A stretch of DNA of 64,000 bases from the NCBI RefSeq assembly GCF_019977735.1, contig NZ_AP025018.1, positions 5,274,580 through 5,338,579 on the forward strand, given 5' to 3'. This stretch comes from Calothrix sp. PCC 7716. GTDB lineage: Bacteria; Cyanobacteriota; Cyanobacteriia; Cyanobacteriales; Nostocaceae. Below the pieces are notes generated by a model, which saw only the letters and a list, made by a program, of their open reading frames with translations, ran no database searches and was not told the origin of the DNA. This document shows positions 1 to 8,776 of this stretch, in pieces (the first letter of the stretch is position 1; each line of letters begins with the position of its first letter). The translations under genes were made by a program, and so were the position numbers.

Positions 1-1
1 T

Positions 2-1108
2 TCTCAATCTTTATTTGTTCTACCGCAGCAAGTAACAGCATTTAACGCAACATTGCTGCCATCAAGATTTTTAAATATAGATTTGGGAAACAAGAAATCA
101 GAACCAGCACGTACTGATGCTAAAGCACCGAATAATCGGTTCTGTTCAGCGACAGCTAGTAAAAACGAATCTTCAGCAGTTGAACTAAAAGCTTTGAATG
201 CAGTCAAAACAAGAGTTTCATCAACACCGCAGTTACTTAAATCGAACGACTACGACAGTGACTTCCCGAACAAGATTTTACGAAGCATACGGGAAGGACT
301 ACCTCCCACATTACGAAACTTGTTCCGTTTGCCGATTTCCTTCAAGTCATCAGAACGCTCATCGAATTTGTCTGTTGTAACCGTTCGTCGCGATGAAACG
401 AACTATGAAGTTTGGATAGATAATCATCTAATTGCCAACTTGCCAAACCAATTACAGGCAAGTGTTATGCAGCAGCGCTTGAGTAAACTGCTTCAGTCCA
501 AAGTCTCAGACCCATCTCAATTACGACTTGCTACTGTAGACGGCGCCCCAGCGGTAATGGCAGGTAATCGTTTTTTATTGGGAGTTAACAAAGAAATATC
601 TACAAAAACAACCCGAAGCGCTGATTTGATAGCTATTGACTGGGTGAATAACCTTCGGAGTGCATTGAAGGCGCCAAAACTTTCACTTACCGAAGGGCAG
701 CAAGATATGTATGGTTTGGTATATTCCAATCAGAAATTATCTGGTTTAGCTTCTTGGTACGGTGGCTATTTTCACGGTCGTACAACAGCCAATGGTGAAA
801 CTTATAACCAGAATGACCTAACGGTTGCTCATAAGACATTGCCATTTAACACCTATTTAAAAGTCACTAGTAAAGAAACAGGAAAATCAGTAATAGTGCG
901 CGTCAACGACCGAGGTCCATATATTCCACCTCGTAGTCTTGATTTATCACTTGCTGCCGCGCGCTGTGTTGGTAGTGAAACCGCTGGTGTTGTTAGCTAT
1001 GAAGCAGTTATTATGCAGCCCAATCAACCCAAGATGACTTTAAATGCAGCACTAGCATTGAGAGACAACAAAAAACATCAACAATTGGCTGTTGTCTCAG
1101 AATTATAA
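2..1108 (+). CDS. RlpA-like double-psi beta-barrel protein (5' end outside window)
   Basis: The reading frame is open from base 2, so the true start lies upstream; the first possible internal start is a TTG at 53. The C-terminal third (about 745-1020) carries the double-psi beta-barrel signature of RlpA proteins: SWYG, then H-x-x-LPFNT, then VRVNDRGPY and a final R-S-LDLS. RlpA proteins are exported cell-wall proteins that bind or cleave denuded glycan strands, often at septa. The upstream half has no motif I recognise. No signal peptide is visible because the N-terminus is missing. The gene converges on the aspartate kinase gene. The RlpA fold call is strong; enzymatic activity is not established. 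Confidence 0.85.
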   Translation, partial: SQSLFVLPQQVTAFNATLLPSRFLNIDLGNKKSEPARTDAKAPNNRFCSATASKNESSAVELKALNAVKTRVSSTPQLLKSNDYDSDFPNKILRSIREGLPPTLRNLFRLPISFKSSERSSNLSVVTVRRDETNYEVWIDNHLIANLPNQLQASVMQQRLSKLLQSKVSDPSQLRLATVDGAPAVMAGNRFLLGVNKEISTKTTRSADLIAIDWVNNLRSALKAPKLSLTEGQQDMYGLVYSNQKLSGLASWYGGYFHGRTTANGETYNQNDLTVAHKTLPFNTYLKVTSKETGKSVIVRVNDRGPYIPPRSLDLSLAAARCVGSETAGVVSYEAVIMQPNQPKMTLNAALALRDNKKHQQLAVVSEL

Positions 1109-1112
1109 GAGT

Positions 1113-1198
1113 AGAAAGTACTGAGTGCTGAGTGCTGAGTACTCTCTACTTTACTCAGCACTCAGCACTCAAAACTCAGCACTCAGCACTCAGCACTT
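1113..1198. repeat. Heptameric repeat hairpin between convergent genes
   Basis: Several tandem copies of a GTGCTGA-type heptamer (about 1118-1142) are followed by copies of its reverse complement TCAGCAC (about 1152-1198). The two halves can fold into a long stem, and the block fills the whole gap between two convergent genes, so it may work as a two-way terminator. The same heptamer recurs at 52394-52428 and 53082-53140. Short tandemly repeated repetitive sequences of this kind are known from filamentous cyanobacteria. Confidence 0.7.
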
Positions 1199-1199
1199 C

Positions 1200-3005
1200 T
1201 TAAGCTGGAACTACAAATTTTTCGCTACCAGCTAAACCAAATGCTTCGTGAATGACTTGCAAAGCTTTAACACCTTGCTCTTGTTCAACAACGCAGCTAA
1301 TTTTAATTTCAGATGTAGCTATCATTTGAATGTTAATTTTGTTTTGTGCTAAGGCTTCAAACATTTTTGCTGCTACACCAGGTTGCCCAACCATGCCGGC
1401 GCCTACTATACTGACTTTTGCGATGGCACTATCTAAAACTACTTCGCCCCAATCATATTCTACTGCTGCTTGTTGAAGCTTTAGTTGGGTACTTTCAGCG
1501 TCAAGACGTGCGACGGTAAAAGCAATATCTCGTCTCGGCGCCCCATCTATAATATGGCAACGCTGTGATTGAATAATCATATCAACACTAACATTGTGTT
1601 CTGCGAGTAACCCAAATAACTTTGCTGCCATCCCTGGTTTATCAGGAACGTTACGAATTGCTAAACGTGCTTGGTTTAGGTCGAGTGCAACACCACGAAC
1701 TGGAGAGTGTCCGAGTGGGAGGGTATTTGAGGAGGGGAGGGGGGAAGTAGTAATATCAAAAGCTTTTGCTAGGGAGGTGACGGCTTTTTCGCAGTCGGTT
1801 TCGTCTACTACACAGCTAACTTTTACTTCGCTAGTAGAAATCATTTGAATGTTTACACCTGCTTCAGCTAGTGTTGCGAACATTTTTGCTGCCACACCTG
1901 GGCGCCCAATCATCCCGGCACCTGCGATACTAACTTTAGCAATGTTTTGTTCTACTAATACCTCAGCTTCTTCTGATTTTGTTGGGGTGCTGCGAAGTAC
2001 TGGTGCTATTGCTGCTGCTACTGCTTCAGCTTTTTTTAAGATTGGTGTCATTACAGTAAAAGCAATGTCATTACTGTTACCGTCATGAATCGATTGAATA
2101 ATTAAATCGACATCGACCTTTTGATGTGCTATTTCTCTAAACAAGCGCGCAGCAACTCCTGGTTTATCAGGAACACGCAGTAAAGCTATTTTGGCTTGGT
2201 TTGCATCAAATTCAATTGCATCAACTGGACGAGCTATTTCTAAATTTATGAGCGAACGCTCTTCGTGTTTGTTTGAAGTTACCCAAGTACCCGGTTGGTC
2301 ACTCCAACTTGAACGCACTACTAAAGGCATACTGTAATTACGGGCTATTTCTACCGCACGCGGGTGCAGCACTTTTGCCCCTAAACTGGCTAGTTCCAGC
2401 ATTTCATCACAGGTTATTTCGTCCATTAACTGCGCTTCGGGAACTAATCGTGGGTCAGTAGTAAGAATACCTGGTACATCTGTATAAATTTCGCAAAAAT
2501 CTGCCCGTAATGCCGCTGCTAATGCTACTGCTGAAGTATCTGAACCACCCCGTCCCAAGGTCGTAATTTCTAACGCTTCAGTGCTGCTAATACCTTGGAA
2601 CCCAGCAACTACAACTACTTTACCTTCTTTCAGGTGACGCTCTAATCGTTCTGTTTCTATATGTAAAATTCTTGCGCGCGTGTGGTGAGCTTCGGTGACA
2701 ATTCCTACCTGGGCGCCTGTCATCGAAATCGCTGGTTGCCCAATTTCCTGTAAAGCCATACTCAACAAGGCAATAGTAACCTGTTCCCCCGTCGAAAGCA
2801 GCATATCCATTTCTCGACGGTTAGGAGTTCTAGAAATTTCATGCGCTAACTTCACAAGTCCATCTGTAGTTTTACCCATCGCAGAAACCACCACTACAAG
2901 CGAATTTCCAGCTTTGACAGCTTTACTGATACGCTGCGCTACCGTTTGAATACGTTCAACCGAACCGACAGATGTACCACCGTATTTTTGTACTATTAGC
3001 GACAT
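1200..3005 (-). CDS. lysC: Aspartate kinase with four ACT domains
   Basis: This enzyme phosphorylates L-aspartate, the first step towards lysine, threonine, methionine and diaminopimelate. The kinase domain covers roughly residues 1-245, with KYGGTSV at 7-13 and GRGGSDTSAVALA near 151-163. The rest holds two tandem pairs of ACT domains (about 265-425 and 440-600), so the protein is 601 residues against about 400 for the common two-ACT form. The doubled regulatory region is known from cyanobacteria and implies feedback control by amino acids. The two ACT pairs are joined by a Ser/Pro-rich linker (near residue 430). The start ATG is well placed and the N-terminus matches the family. It is not in an obvious operon. 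Confidence 0.95.
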   Translation of the reverse strand: MSLIVQKYGGTSVGSVERIQTVAQRISKAVKAGNSLVVVVSAMGKTTDGLVKLAHEISRTPNRREMDMLLSTGEQVTIALLSMALQEIGQPAISMTGAQVGIVTEAHHTRARILHIETERLERHLKEGKVVVVAGFQGISSTEALEITTLGRGGSDTSAVALAAALRADFCEIYTDVPGILTTDPRLVPEAQLMDEITCDEMLELASLGAKVLHPRAVEIARNYSMPLVVRSSWSDQPGTWVTSNKHEERSLINLEIARPVDAIEFDANQAKIALLRVPDKPGVAARLFREIAHQKVDVDLIIQSIHDGNSNDIAFTVMTPILKKAEAVAAAIAPVLRSTPTKSEEAEVLVEQNIAKVSIAGAGMIGRPGVAAKMFATLAEAGVNIQMISTSEVKVSCVVDETDCEKAVTSLAKAFDITTSPLPSSNTLPLGHSPVRGVALDLNQARLAIRNVPDKPGMAAKLFGLLAEHNVSVDMIIQSQRCHIIDGAPRRDIAFTVARLDAESTQLKLQQAAVEYDWGEVVLDSAIAKVSIVGAGMVGQPGVAAKMFEALAQNKINIQMIATSEIKISCVVEQEQGVKALQVIHEAFGLAGSEKFVVPA

Positions 3006-3701
3006 AACTTTAATAGAGGTATTACCAAAACCTGTTTTTTCTTTGCAGTGCTTTAGATTACTAACTTATCAGAATCCGATGCTATCTAAAAGAAAAACTT
3101 TACATTTTTTTGATCAGTTTTGTAGTATCTTTCAATATTTAAAAATTACTACTTAATACGGTGTCTAAATTAATACGCATCAAGTATTCGTGCCGCGATA
3201 ACCATTGGTAAAAGATAGTACATTGGCAAAGACCCTACTTTTACAGTTGAGATGGGTGATGAGTTAGCCAGTATGTTTACAGATAAGAATCATTAGCATC
3301 TCAAAAATTCCGGACATTTGGTAATGGCTGAATGTTCGGAATTGGTAAATGCTGCAATTGCTGATTGGGTGAAAAAGCTGGCAACCCATGCAACCCATGT
3401 AACGGATGATTCTTTGATTTAGTGCACGCGGACTCTGATGATAGACTTTGGGATTATTTCAAACCTGGTGCTGAAAATTATCTTGTGGAGCAGGCATCCC
3501 TGCCTCCTCTATATAAAGAGACGGGGCTTGCGATGCGAAATTTAATGACATAAAGCACTAAAAAATTTATACATTTTTTTTGACCTGTACTTTAAGTGTG
3601 ATTAAACGCATTAGTAATTAAGTATATAGTAACTGATTCAATTTGTAGTAATTTAGTTCTAAATGATCGGTCTTACTGCCGCTTGCGTCTGGGAAGAATA
3701 C
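3006..3701. other. Gene-poor gap with possible coding debris
   Basis: The gap holds the upstream region of the aspartate kinase gene and short open stretches without a credible start. One example is the plus-strand run at about 3424-3549, which reads like the tail of a protein and runs into a copy of the TGTGGAGCAGGCATCCCTGC-type repeat (3484-3503). None of these stretches could be assigned. The position just before two toxin-like cassettes suggests remains of a larger surface-protein gene, but that is inference only. Confidence 0.4.
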
Positions 3702-4115
3702 ATGAGCAATTACTATGAAATCTTTGAGAATCAACTGCCTGAACGTTTAAAAGCTGAATTGGATTCAGCAAAAAAGCTTGGTGTTAAACCGATTAAAATA
3801 GGAGAACCGGGATTTGACGCTGTAATTAATGAAGGAACTATTAAATGGGCAGTAACAACTAATAGGGACTTAGTGGTAATTCCGTACTTAGTTGGTAGCA
3901 TAGAAGTAAATCATACTGTTCTAACTAATGGAGAACCAGTTCTGGCAGCAGGAGATGCAGAAATTGCAGGTCACGAAGGTCAATATTTCATGATATCGAT
4001 TAGTAATCGCAGTGGTCATTACCAACCAAGCCCAGATAGCCTCAATATAGGAATGGAAGCCTTTAAAGAGCGAGGGATTGATCCAACAGATGCTGATAAA
4101 ATTATTGAAGGATAG
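3702..4115 (+). CDS. Small protein resembling a polymorphic-toxin C-terminal module
   Basis: I chose the ATG at 3702 (137 residues) because the 13 residues encoded from 3663 look unlike coding sequence and a GGGAAG stretch sits just before 3702. The protein is a single soluble domain with no signal peptide or membrane segment. Its centre and end read as HTVLTNGEPVLAAGDAEIAG followed by SGHYQPS, a pattern I associate with C-terminal modules of polymorphic toxins and hemagglutinin-like proteins. The next gene starts nine bases after the stop, as expected for an immunity partner. The exact toxin family and activity cannot be named from sequence alone. It could also be an ordinary housekeeping protein of unknown function. 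Confidence 0.55.
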   Translation: MSNYYEIFENQLPERLKAELDSAKKLGVKPIKIGEPGFDAVINEGTIKWAVTTNRDLVVIPYLVGSIEVNHTVLTNGEPVLAAGDAEIAGHEGQYFMISISNRSGHYQPSPDSLNIGMEAFKERGIDPTDADKIIEG

Positions 4116-4124
4116 TAAAGCATT

Positions 4125-4691
4125 ATGAATCAATTAGAATCAACAAAACTACTGAATGAATTACTACAAAAAGATGCTTGTAATGTCCTAACTTGGGTAA
4201 AACAGGTAAGGGAAGGAAAACTGCAATCGCCAATTAATTTCAACTGGCATGGTTTGGCTGAGGCTGCTGCTATGGAAGCTCGATTAAATGATGGTGATAA
4301 TTCACCAACTCTAAATCTTTCTTGGGCAGAGGTTGCAACATCAATTTATGATTATTTGGCGAAGTTAGCCCACGAGCCAGCAGGAGAGTCTTTCCTTGTA
4401 TCATCAATGCTACTGCGCGCCGCAATGATAGCAGATTTAGGCGCCGTACCAGGACATCCTGTTCTTGATATTGACCGAGTTATTAATTGGTTTTTTGATA
4501 ACTTGAGTATGTCACCGGATGAAGCTAAACAAAAGGCGCCTAATTGGAGGAATTGTAGTATCAATGAAATTCGAGAATTAAGGAAAATTAAGAATCGTTT
4601 AAAGATTATCTCTGTGTTAGTTGACAGTAGCAAGCTTGTTCCAAATGTTGAACTTAGTACCTGGCTTTCTCTACGAAGTCAACTGCCTTAG
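4125..4691 (+). CDS. Unknown protein, candidate immunity partner of the preceding gene
   Basis: A 188-residue soluble, mostly helical protein with no motif I recognise. It starts nine bases after the preceding stop and so is almost certainly co-transcribed with it. There is no signal peptide or transmembrane segment. The immunity role is inferred only from the toxin-like neighbour and the tight spacing; immunity proteins diverge fast and are often unrecognisable. The downstream DNA is a repeat-rich spacer before a second pair of similar layout. Confidence 0.5.
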   Translation: MNQLESTKLLNELLQKDACNVLTWVKQVREGKLQSPINFNWHGLAEAAAMEARLNDGDNSPTLNLSWAEVATSIYDYLAKLAHEPAGESFLVSSMLLRAAMIADLGAVPGHPVLDIDRVINWFFDNLSMSPDEAKQKAPNWRNCSINEIRELRKIKNRLKIISVLVDSSKLVPNVELSTWLSLRSQLP

Positions 4692-4864
4692 TAGGTATTA
4701 CCTTATATTCGCGCTTCTGTATCCTATAAAGAGGAGAAAATTTAGTCCTCCTCTCCCTACAAGGAGGGTTGAAGGAGAGGTTTTTAAACCTGTGAAAAGT
4801 CAATACAGCATAGTTTATAATTAAGAATAGTAAATTCTTGTAGTATTTATACTAAGAACGGTTT

Positions 4865-4970
4865 AGAAATGTCATTCTGAGCGTAGCGTAATGCGGAGCA
4901 TTTGCCGCAGGCTAGAATCTCTAAGATGCTTCACTGCACTGCGTTTCGTTCAGCATGACAAAGTTTATAT
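4865..4970. repeat. Interspersed hairpin repeat (TCATTCTGAGCG ... TTCAGCATGACA)
   Basis: The element begins with GTCATTCTGAGCG and ends with GTTCAGCATGACA, which are imperfect reverse complements and so can pair as a stem. A related element lies at 26784-26864 with partial tandem copies of its right end, and a shorter relative at about 11880-11906. It separates two toxin-like gene pairs. Its mobility is not shown here. Confidence 0.6.
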
Positions 4971-4990
4971 TTAACCCGTTTGCAGTATAG

Positions 4991-5332
4991 ATGAATCATG
5001 GTAGTAAAGGTGAATCTACTCAGCCTGAGTCAACAGACCCTTATGAAGAAATTTTATTTAAAGGATATACAGAAGCTGAGGTAGCAGAGATTAAAATTCT
5101 TATGGAAAATTGGGATAAGGCAACTTATGTGACTTTAGCCAATAGTATTGTAGACCATGCTAATAGACATGATTTTGAGGATAATTATTTAAAATACTTG
5201 AGAAAAGCAAAGAATTTTAACAAAAAAGGGGCACGCAATAAAATACTAAGTGATGGTGCAGTTAGGTGGAATAAAAGTGATGAATTCCTAATTGAAAGGA
5301 ATGGTAAAATAGTATCATACGGTCAAAATTAA
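4991..5332 (+). CDS. Small protein resembling a polymorphic-toxin RNase tip
   Basis: A 113-residue protein. The second half has the order H-x-x-RH, then YLKYLRKAKNFNKKG, then G-x-VRW and FLIERNGKIVSYG. This spacing resembles the C-terminal toxin domains of contact-dependent and other polymorphic toxins with a barnase/EndoU/RelE-like (BECR) fold, which cut RNA. No N-terminal delivery part is present, so the gene looks like a displaced or orphan toxin tip. It is followed 15 bases later by a small acidic protein, the expected immunity gene. The fold assignment is an inference from motif spacing, not a proven match. Confidence 0.55.
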   Translation: MNHGSKGESTQPESTDPYEEILFKGYTEAEVAEIKILMENWDKATYVTLANSIVDHANRHDFEDNYLKYLRKAKNFNKKGARNKILSDGAVRWNKSDEFLIERNGKIVSYGQN

Positions 5333-5346
5333 TTACTATAAAAGTT

Positions 5347-5760
5347 ATGTACAATCTAACAGAAAATCTTCCAAATAACTCTAATACTTCAAAAGAGTAT
5401 ATTAATAAAGTCTTAAATCAATTACTGATTGATTATAAAAACACGCGAGAAGAGCGTCGTAAACTTCTGAACTGGGAAGAATCTAAAGATTTTTCAATTC
5501 TAGGTGAAATCGAAATTTTTACAGATAGTATTAGAGGGTATGCATCTCAATTAACAACCGATAGTACTATAGAAAATCCTCAAGAATCTATAGAAAAATT
5601 GAAGCAAATACAAATATTTAATATCTCTGAGTTTGTAAAATGGTATTTTACGTATGATACAGAGTATCCCCAACTGAAAAACTATATTGAAAAACTTAAC
5701 TATTTGCGATTGCTTATTATCGAGTATATTACTCAATATCAATTAGTTATGGCTGCATGA
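5347..5760 (+). CDS. Unknown small protein, candidate immunity partner
   Basis: A 137-residue protein rich in Asn, Glu, Ile and Tyr, predicted all-helical, with no signal peptide or transmembrane segment and no motif I recognise. It begins 15 bases after the toxin-like gene and has the same low GC content, which suggests the pair arrived together. The immunity role rests on context alone. A GTGGGCACTGCCCAC hairpin repeat follows at 5770-5787. Confidence 0.5.
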   Translation: MYNLTENLPNNSNTSKEYINKVLNQLLIDYKNTREERRKLLNWEESKDFSILGEIEIFTDSIRGYASQLTTDSTIENPQESIEKLKQIQIFNISEFVKWYFTYDTEYPQLKNYIEKLNYLRLLIIEYITQYQLVMAA

Positions 5761-5920
5761 GAAGCGTAGGGTGGGCACTGCCCACCTTACCCTCCAAATC
5801 ATTGGTGCATTCAGGTCAGATTACTCCGCTTGTTATGCATGATATTATGTATCGATAGAATTAATCATGGTTGTATTTTTTTGCTATCGCGCGCGCTTGT
5901 TTTATATGTAGATATTTTAG

Positions 5921-7231
5921 CTATAAAACATGTGTAGTGTATACAGGCTTTTTAGTTAATGCCAATTGCTCTAGTAATTCTGTTGCCAGAGTGGGTGTAT
6001 CATAGCGATTAATTTCAGCTTTAAAGCTTTCTGCTCTTTCTTTATACTTCGGTGAGCTAAGAATCTTCATTACAGCGTTTCTAATTTGCTGAGGTGTCGG
6101 TGTACTAGTTTTTAAGTCTATTCCAGTTCCAGTCCATTGAACTCTGGCGCCAATTTCAGGTTTTTCTTCGGTTTGACCAGCAGTTACCATTGGCACACCA
6201 AAAGCTAAAGCTGTCTGTACACCATTAAATCCACCGTTTGTTACCATCACATCTACATAAGGTAACAGATAAGCATGAGGAATAAATCTTTCTAACCTAA
6301 CGTTTTTGGGAATTGGATTAAGCTGTAAATTTTCTATCGGTTGTCCTCCGGTTGTCACAATTAATAATACATCTTCGTTTGCAAAAGCTTCAATTGTTGG
6401 CAGAATTAAATCTTTCACTTCTGTTGCGACTGTTCCTTGAGTAACATGAATTATAGGTTTATCTAATTTCAAATCATCCCACCAAGTAGGAGGTGTAAAT
6501 GCAGGCGCCGGAGGTAAAAAAGTACCAATGAAGTGAATTTGTGGTGCAAGGTCGCTACGAGGATATTCAAACGATGGTGTAGTACCTTGTAGATACAAGA
6601 ATGGAGATAAAGCAGCAGTGAAAAAGTCCTGTGATTTCTTTGGTAGTCCAACACTTTCACGGGCACGGTCAAGATGAAGTTTTACATCACGCATTAAGAC
6701 GTTCTGTGATAAGTAATTAAGAAATCGATTTCGTAATTTTTCCACCCAGGAATTACCCGGTGGAATTCCTAGCCCAAAAGGCGCCGTATCTCGGCTATTA
6801 AAAGGTAGTGCTGACATGCCAAACGCTGCCCAAGGTAAGCCTGTTTTTTCATGTAACCATGAGATACCAAGGCAGAAAACATCACATAGCAAAACATCAG
6901 CCGGAAATTCATTCAATATATTAGTTAAATCTTCCAGTTGCGTTACTGCCGAATCAATAAACCCGTGTTTGAGATAATATTTAAATTGCGCTACTCCCTT
7001 TAAAGCATCTTTTTGTTCTATCCAAGACTGGGGAATAGTATTAACGTCAGTGTAATCTATGCCTGTGCGGATGGGAACGTGACGGGCGCCTGTTGCTTCA
7101 ATTTTTTCTTTAAAACCTTTTCCTGTGTACCACCATACTTCGTGACCGCGTTCAACAAGCTTACGCACGATTGGTAAAGCTGGGTTAACATGACCAGCAG
7201 CAGCAATTGTAGCAATTAGAAAGTTAGTCAT
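5921..7231 (-). CDS. UDP-sugar glycosyltransferase, MGT/UGT-like (GT1)
   Basis: A 436-residue GT-B enzyme of the family that attaches a sugar from a nucleotide-sugar to small lipophilic acceptors (macrolide, sterol, flavonoid or carotenoid type). The N-terminus MTNFLIATIAAAGHVNPALP is the typical acceptor-domain start with the GHVNP motif. The C-terminal half carries the donor-binding signature VTNGGFNGVQTALAFGVPMV. It lies 77 bases downstream of the broken P450 gene on the same strand, so the two may once have modified one metabolite. The divergent TetR gene at 7880 is the likely controller. The acceptor cannot be deduced. Confidence 0.85.
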   Translation of the reverse strand: MTNFLIATIAAAGHVNPALPIVRKLVERGHEVWWYTGKGFKEKIEATGARHVPIRTGIDYTDVNTIPQSWIEQKDALKGVAQFKYYLKHGFIDSAVTQLEDLTNILNEFPADVLLCDVFCLGISWLHEKTGLPWAAFGMSALPFNSRDTAPFGLGIPPGNSWVEKLRNRFLNYLSQNVLMRDVKLHLDRARESVGLPKKSQDFFTAALSPFLYLQGTTPSFEYPRSDLAPQIHFIGTFLPPAPAFTPPTWWDDLKLDKPIIHVTQGTVATEVKDLILPTIEAFANEDVLLIVTTGGQPIENLQLNPIPKNVRLERFIPHAYLLPYVDVMVTNGGFNGVQTALAFGVPMVTAGQTEEKPEIGARVQWTGTGIDLKTSTPTPQQIRNAVMKILSSPKYKERAESFKAEINRYDTPTLATELLEQLALTKKPVYTTHVL

Positions 7232-7308
7232 GATTGGTTAGTTTTATATTTGTAAAGTAAAATTTGACAGGCAGGATGCCTGTTTCACAAGAGTTAGTAA
7301 TTTTGAAC

Positions 7309-7749
7309 TCATTGTTTGAATTTTTTGTTATACGTACGTAATTGATTTTGAGTTTTAGGAGGAACTAACACAGGCGCCAATGCTGAATATTCTGGTGTTA
7401 CGGAAAAACGGTAGTGACGCAGTAAGGTGGCTAGAAAAACTTTAATTTCTAGCAGTGCAAACTCTCGACCAATACAAACATGGGCGCCACCTCCAAACCC
7501 TAATAATGAAAACGGGACTTTTTTGTCTTCTTCGCGTCCTCTTTCTTGCTCAACAAGTACTAACTTATTTGCCTCGGCGCCTATTAAAACTGCACACTTT
7601 TGACCCAAAAGTCGCATTTTAAAGACCTCTCCATAGCGTTGCCAACTTTGCAGTAAAGAATAACCTTCATTGAAAGCAAACTGAAGGTCGCCAATAATTG
7701 GTACACCAAAACTACCCGGCATGTTTTGAGCCGATTTAAGTTGCTGCAT
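7309..7749 (-). pseudogene. Cytochrome P450 with a large in-frame internal deletion
   Basis: The first 65 or so residues match a P450 N-terminus of the CYP120/CYP26-like kind (PGSFGVPIIGD ... GEVFKMRLLGQK). The protein then jumps, at about residue 68, to the C-terminal heme loop FGGGAHVCIGREFALLE with its cysteine ligand. The substrate-recognition sites, I-helix threonine and ExxR motif are gone, leaving 146 residues against about 440. The frame is intact across the joint, so this is a clean deletion. Monooxygenase activity is very unlikely. It sits between a glycosyltransferase and a divergent TetR gene. Confidence 0.85.
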
Positions 7750-7772
7750 AACCCGTATTGATGAATGAGTTA

Positions 7773-7854
7773 ATGAATTAAAAATTTATTTCATAAATAC
7801 AGCATGAAATAACCGCGCGCTATCTGTCAATAGTTAATTAAAAATTTAATTCAT
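7773..7854. promoter_or_regulatory. Two copies of a palindromic AT-rich operator candidate
   Basis: Between the divergent P450 remnant and TetR gene lie two near-identical 20-base blocks at 7775-7794 and 7835-7854 (18 of 20 positions equal), 60 bases apart. Extended to 7773, the first reads as an imperfect palindrome with ATGAA/TTCAT ends. Placement and symmetry fit a TetR-family operator controlling both directions. Binding is inferred. Confidence 0.5.
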
Positions 7855-7879
7855 ACTTTTAGCCTAAAAGGTGGTAACT

Positions 7880-8578
7880 ATGAGCGAAAGCTTGTACAGT
7901 CAGATAAAAAGCTTGCAAAATGCAATAACTGTGGGCAGTACAGATAATACACAACCATCATCAAAAGTCAACCGGGCAACTCGTGATGCCGAGGTAACAA
8001 AACAGCAGATTTTAGATGCCGGAGAAATTGAGTTTGCGAAAAATGGATTATTTGGCGCTCGAACCGATGCGATAGCCAAAAGTGCAGGAGTGGCGCCGAG
8101 GATGATTTACTATTACTTTCAGAGTAAGGAAGGGTTGTATCAAGCAGTGTTAGAACGACCAGCATTAGAGTTTCAAGAAATGCTGGAGCAAATGAATTTA
8201 GAAGAACTACCAGCAAAAGAAGCTCTACAAGCGTTTTTGCGAACTGTAATTGCTTATGAAATTAAGCATCGTTATCAAGGGATGTTGTTATTTCAAGAAG
8301 CGAATCAAAATCAAGGTAAATATTTTCAGCAAACGAATTGGTCGCAACCACTTACATATGTTACCAAAATATTAGAAAAGGGAATGCAAGAAGGGATTTT
8401 TTGTAAGCAAGACCCATATATGACAACACTGACGATAGCGGGAATATGCGTTTTTTATGCCAATGCTTATGAAAATTTAAAACACCTTACCCCAGATGTC
8501 GAGTTACTAAGTGATGAAATGATTGAACGTTACACCCAAGCTGCTATTAACTTAGTGTTAAATGGTGTACTTGCTTAA
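7880..8578 (+). CDS. TetR/AcrR family transcriptional regulator
   Basis: The N-terminal helix-turn-helix (about residues 38-85) contains the family pattern G-x-x-x-F-A-x-x-G followed by TDAIAKSAGVAPRMIYYYF and a SKEGLY stretch. The C-terminal part is the variable ligand-binding domain. The ATG at 7880 is preferred over the GTG at 7871 because AAAGGTGG directly precedes it. The gene is divergent from the P450 remnant and glycosyltransferase, with paired palindromes between them, so it probably represses them and itself. The ligand is unknown. Confidence 0.9.
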   Translation: MSESLYSQIKSLQNAITVGSTDNTQPSSKVNRATRDAEVTKQQILDAGEIEFAKNGLFGARTDAIAKSAGVAPRMIYYYFQSKEGLYQAVLERPALEFQEMLEQMNLEELPAKEALQAFLRTVIAYEIKHRYQGMLLFQEANQNQGKYFQQTNWSQPLTYVTKILEKGMQEGIFCKQDPYMTTLTIAGICVFYANAYENLKHLTPDVELLSDEMIERYTQAAINLVLNGVLA

Positions 8579-8740
8579 ACACATGCCAATATTCCTAACT
8601 TCTTAAAAAAGTCGGAAATCTTATTTTTTAAATTAATCAAAAAGAGAAATTACATCAATACTTGTTACTCGATGCATAGGCTTTGTTCTTTTTTCAGTTG
8701 TGATTAATTATTCTGCACCGACTTATAAGATACTAAAACC

Positions 8741-8770
8741 TTGACCAATCGGTTTAAGTAATGTTATGGT
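8741..8770 (+). promoter_or_regulatory. Sigma70-type promoter with overlapping operator candidate
   Basis: TTGACC (8741-8746) and TATGGT (8765-8770) are separated by 18 bases and lie just before the TetR start at 8777. The -35 region overlaps a near-palindrome, ACCAATCGGT (8744-8753), related to the palindrome in front of the SDR gene at 9384. The position suits autorepression. Confidence 0.45.
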
Positions 8771-8776
8771 GTGTAC

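Noticed and set aside
198-380. 60-codon frame inside the RlpA-like gene
   Set aside because: It overlaps the long, well-supported RlpA-like frame and has no motif; it is a shadow.
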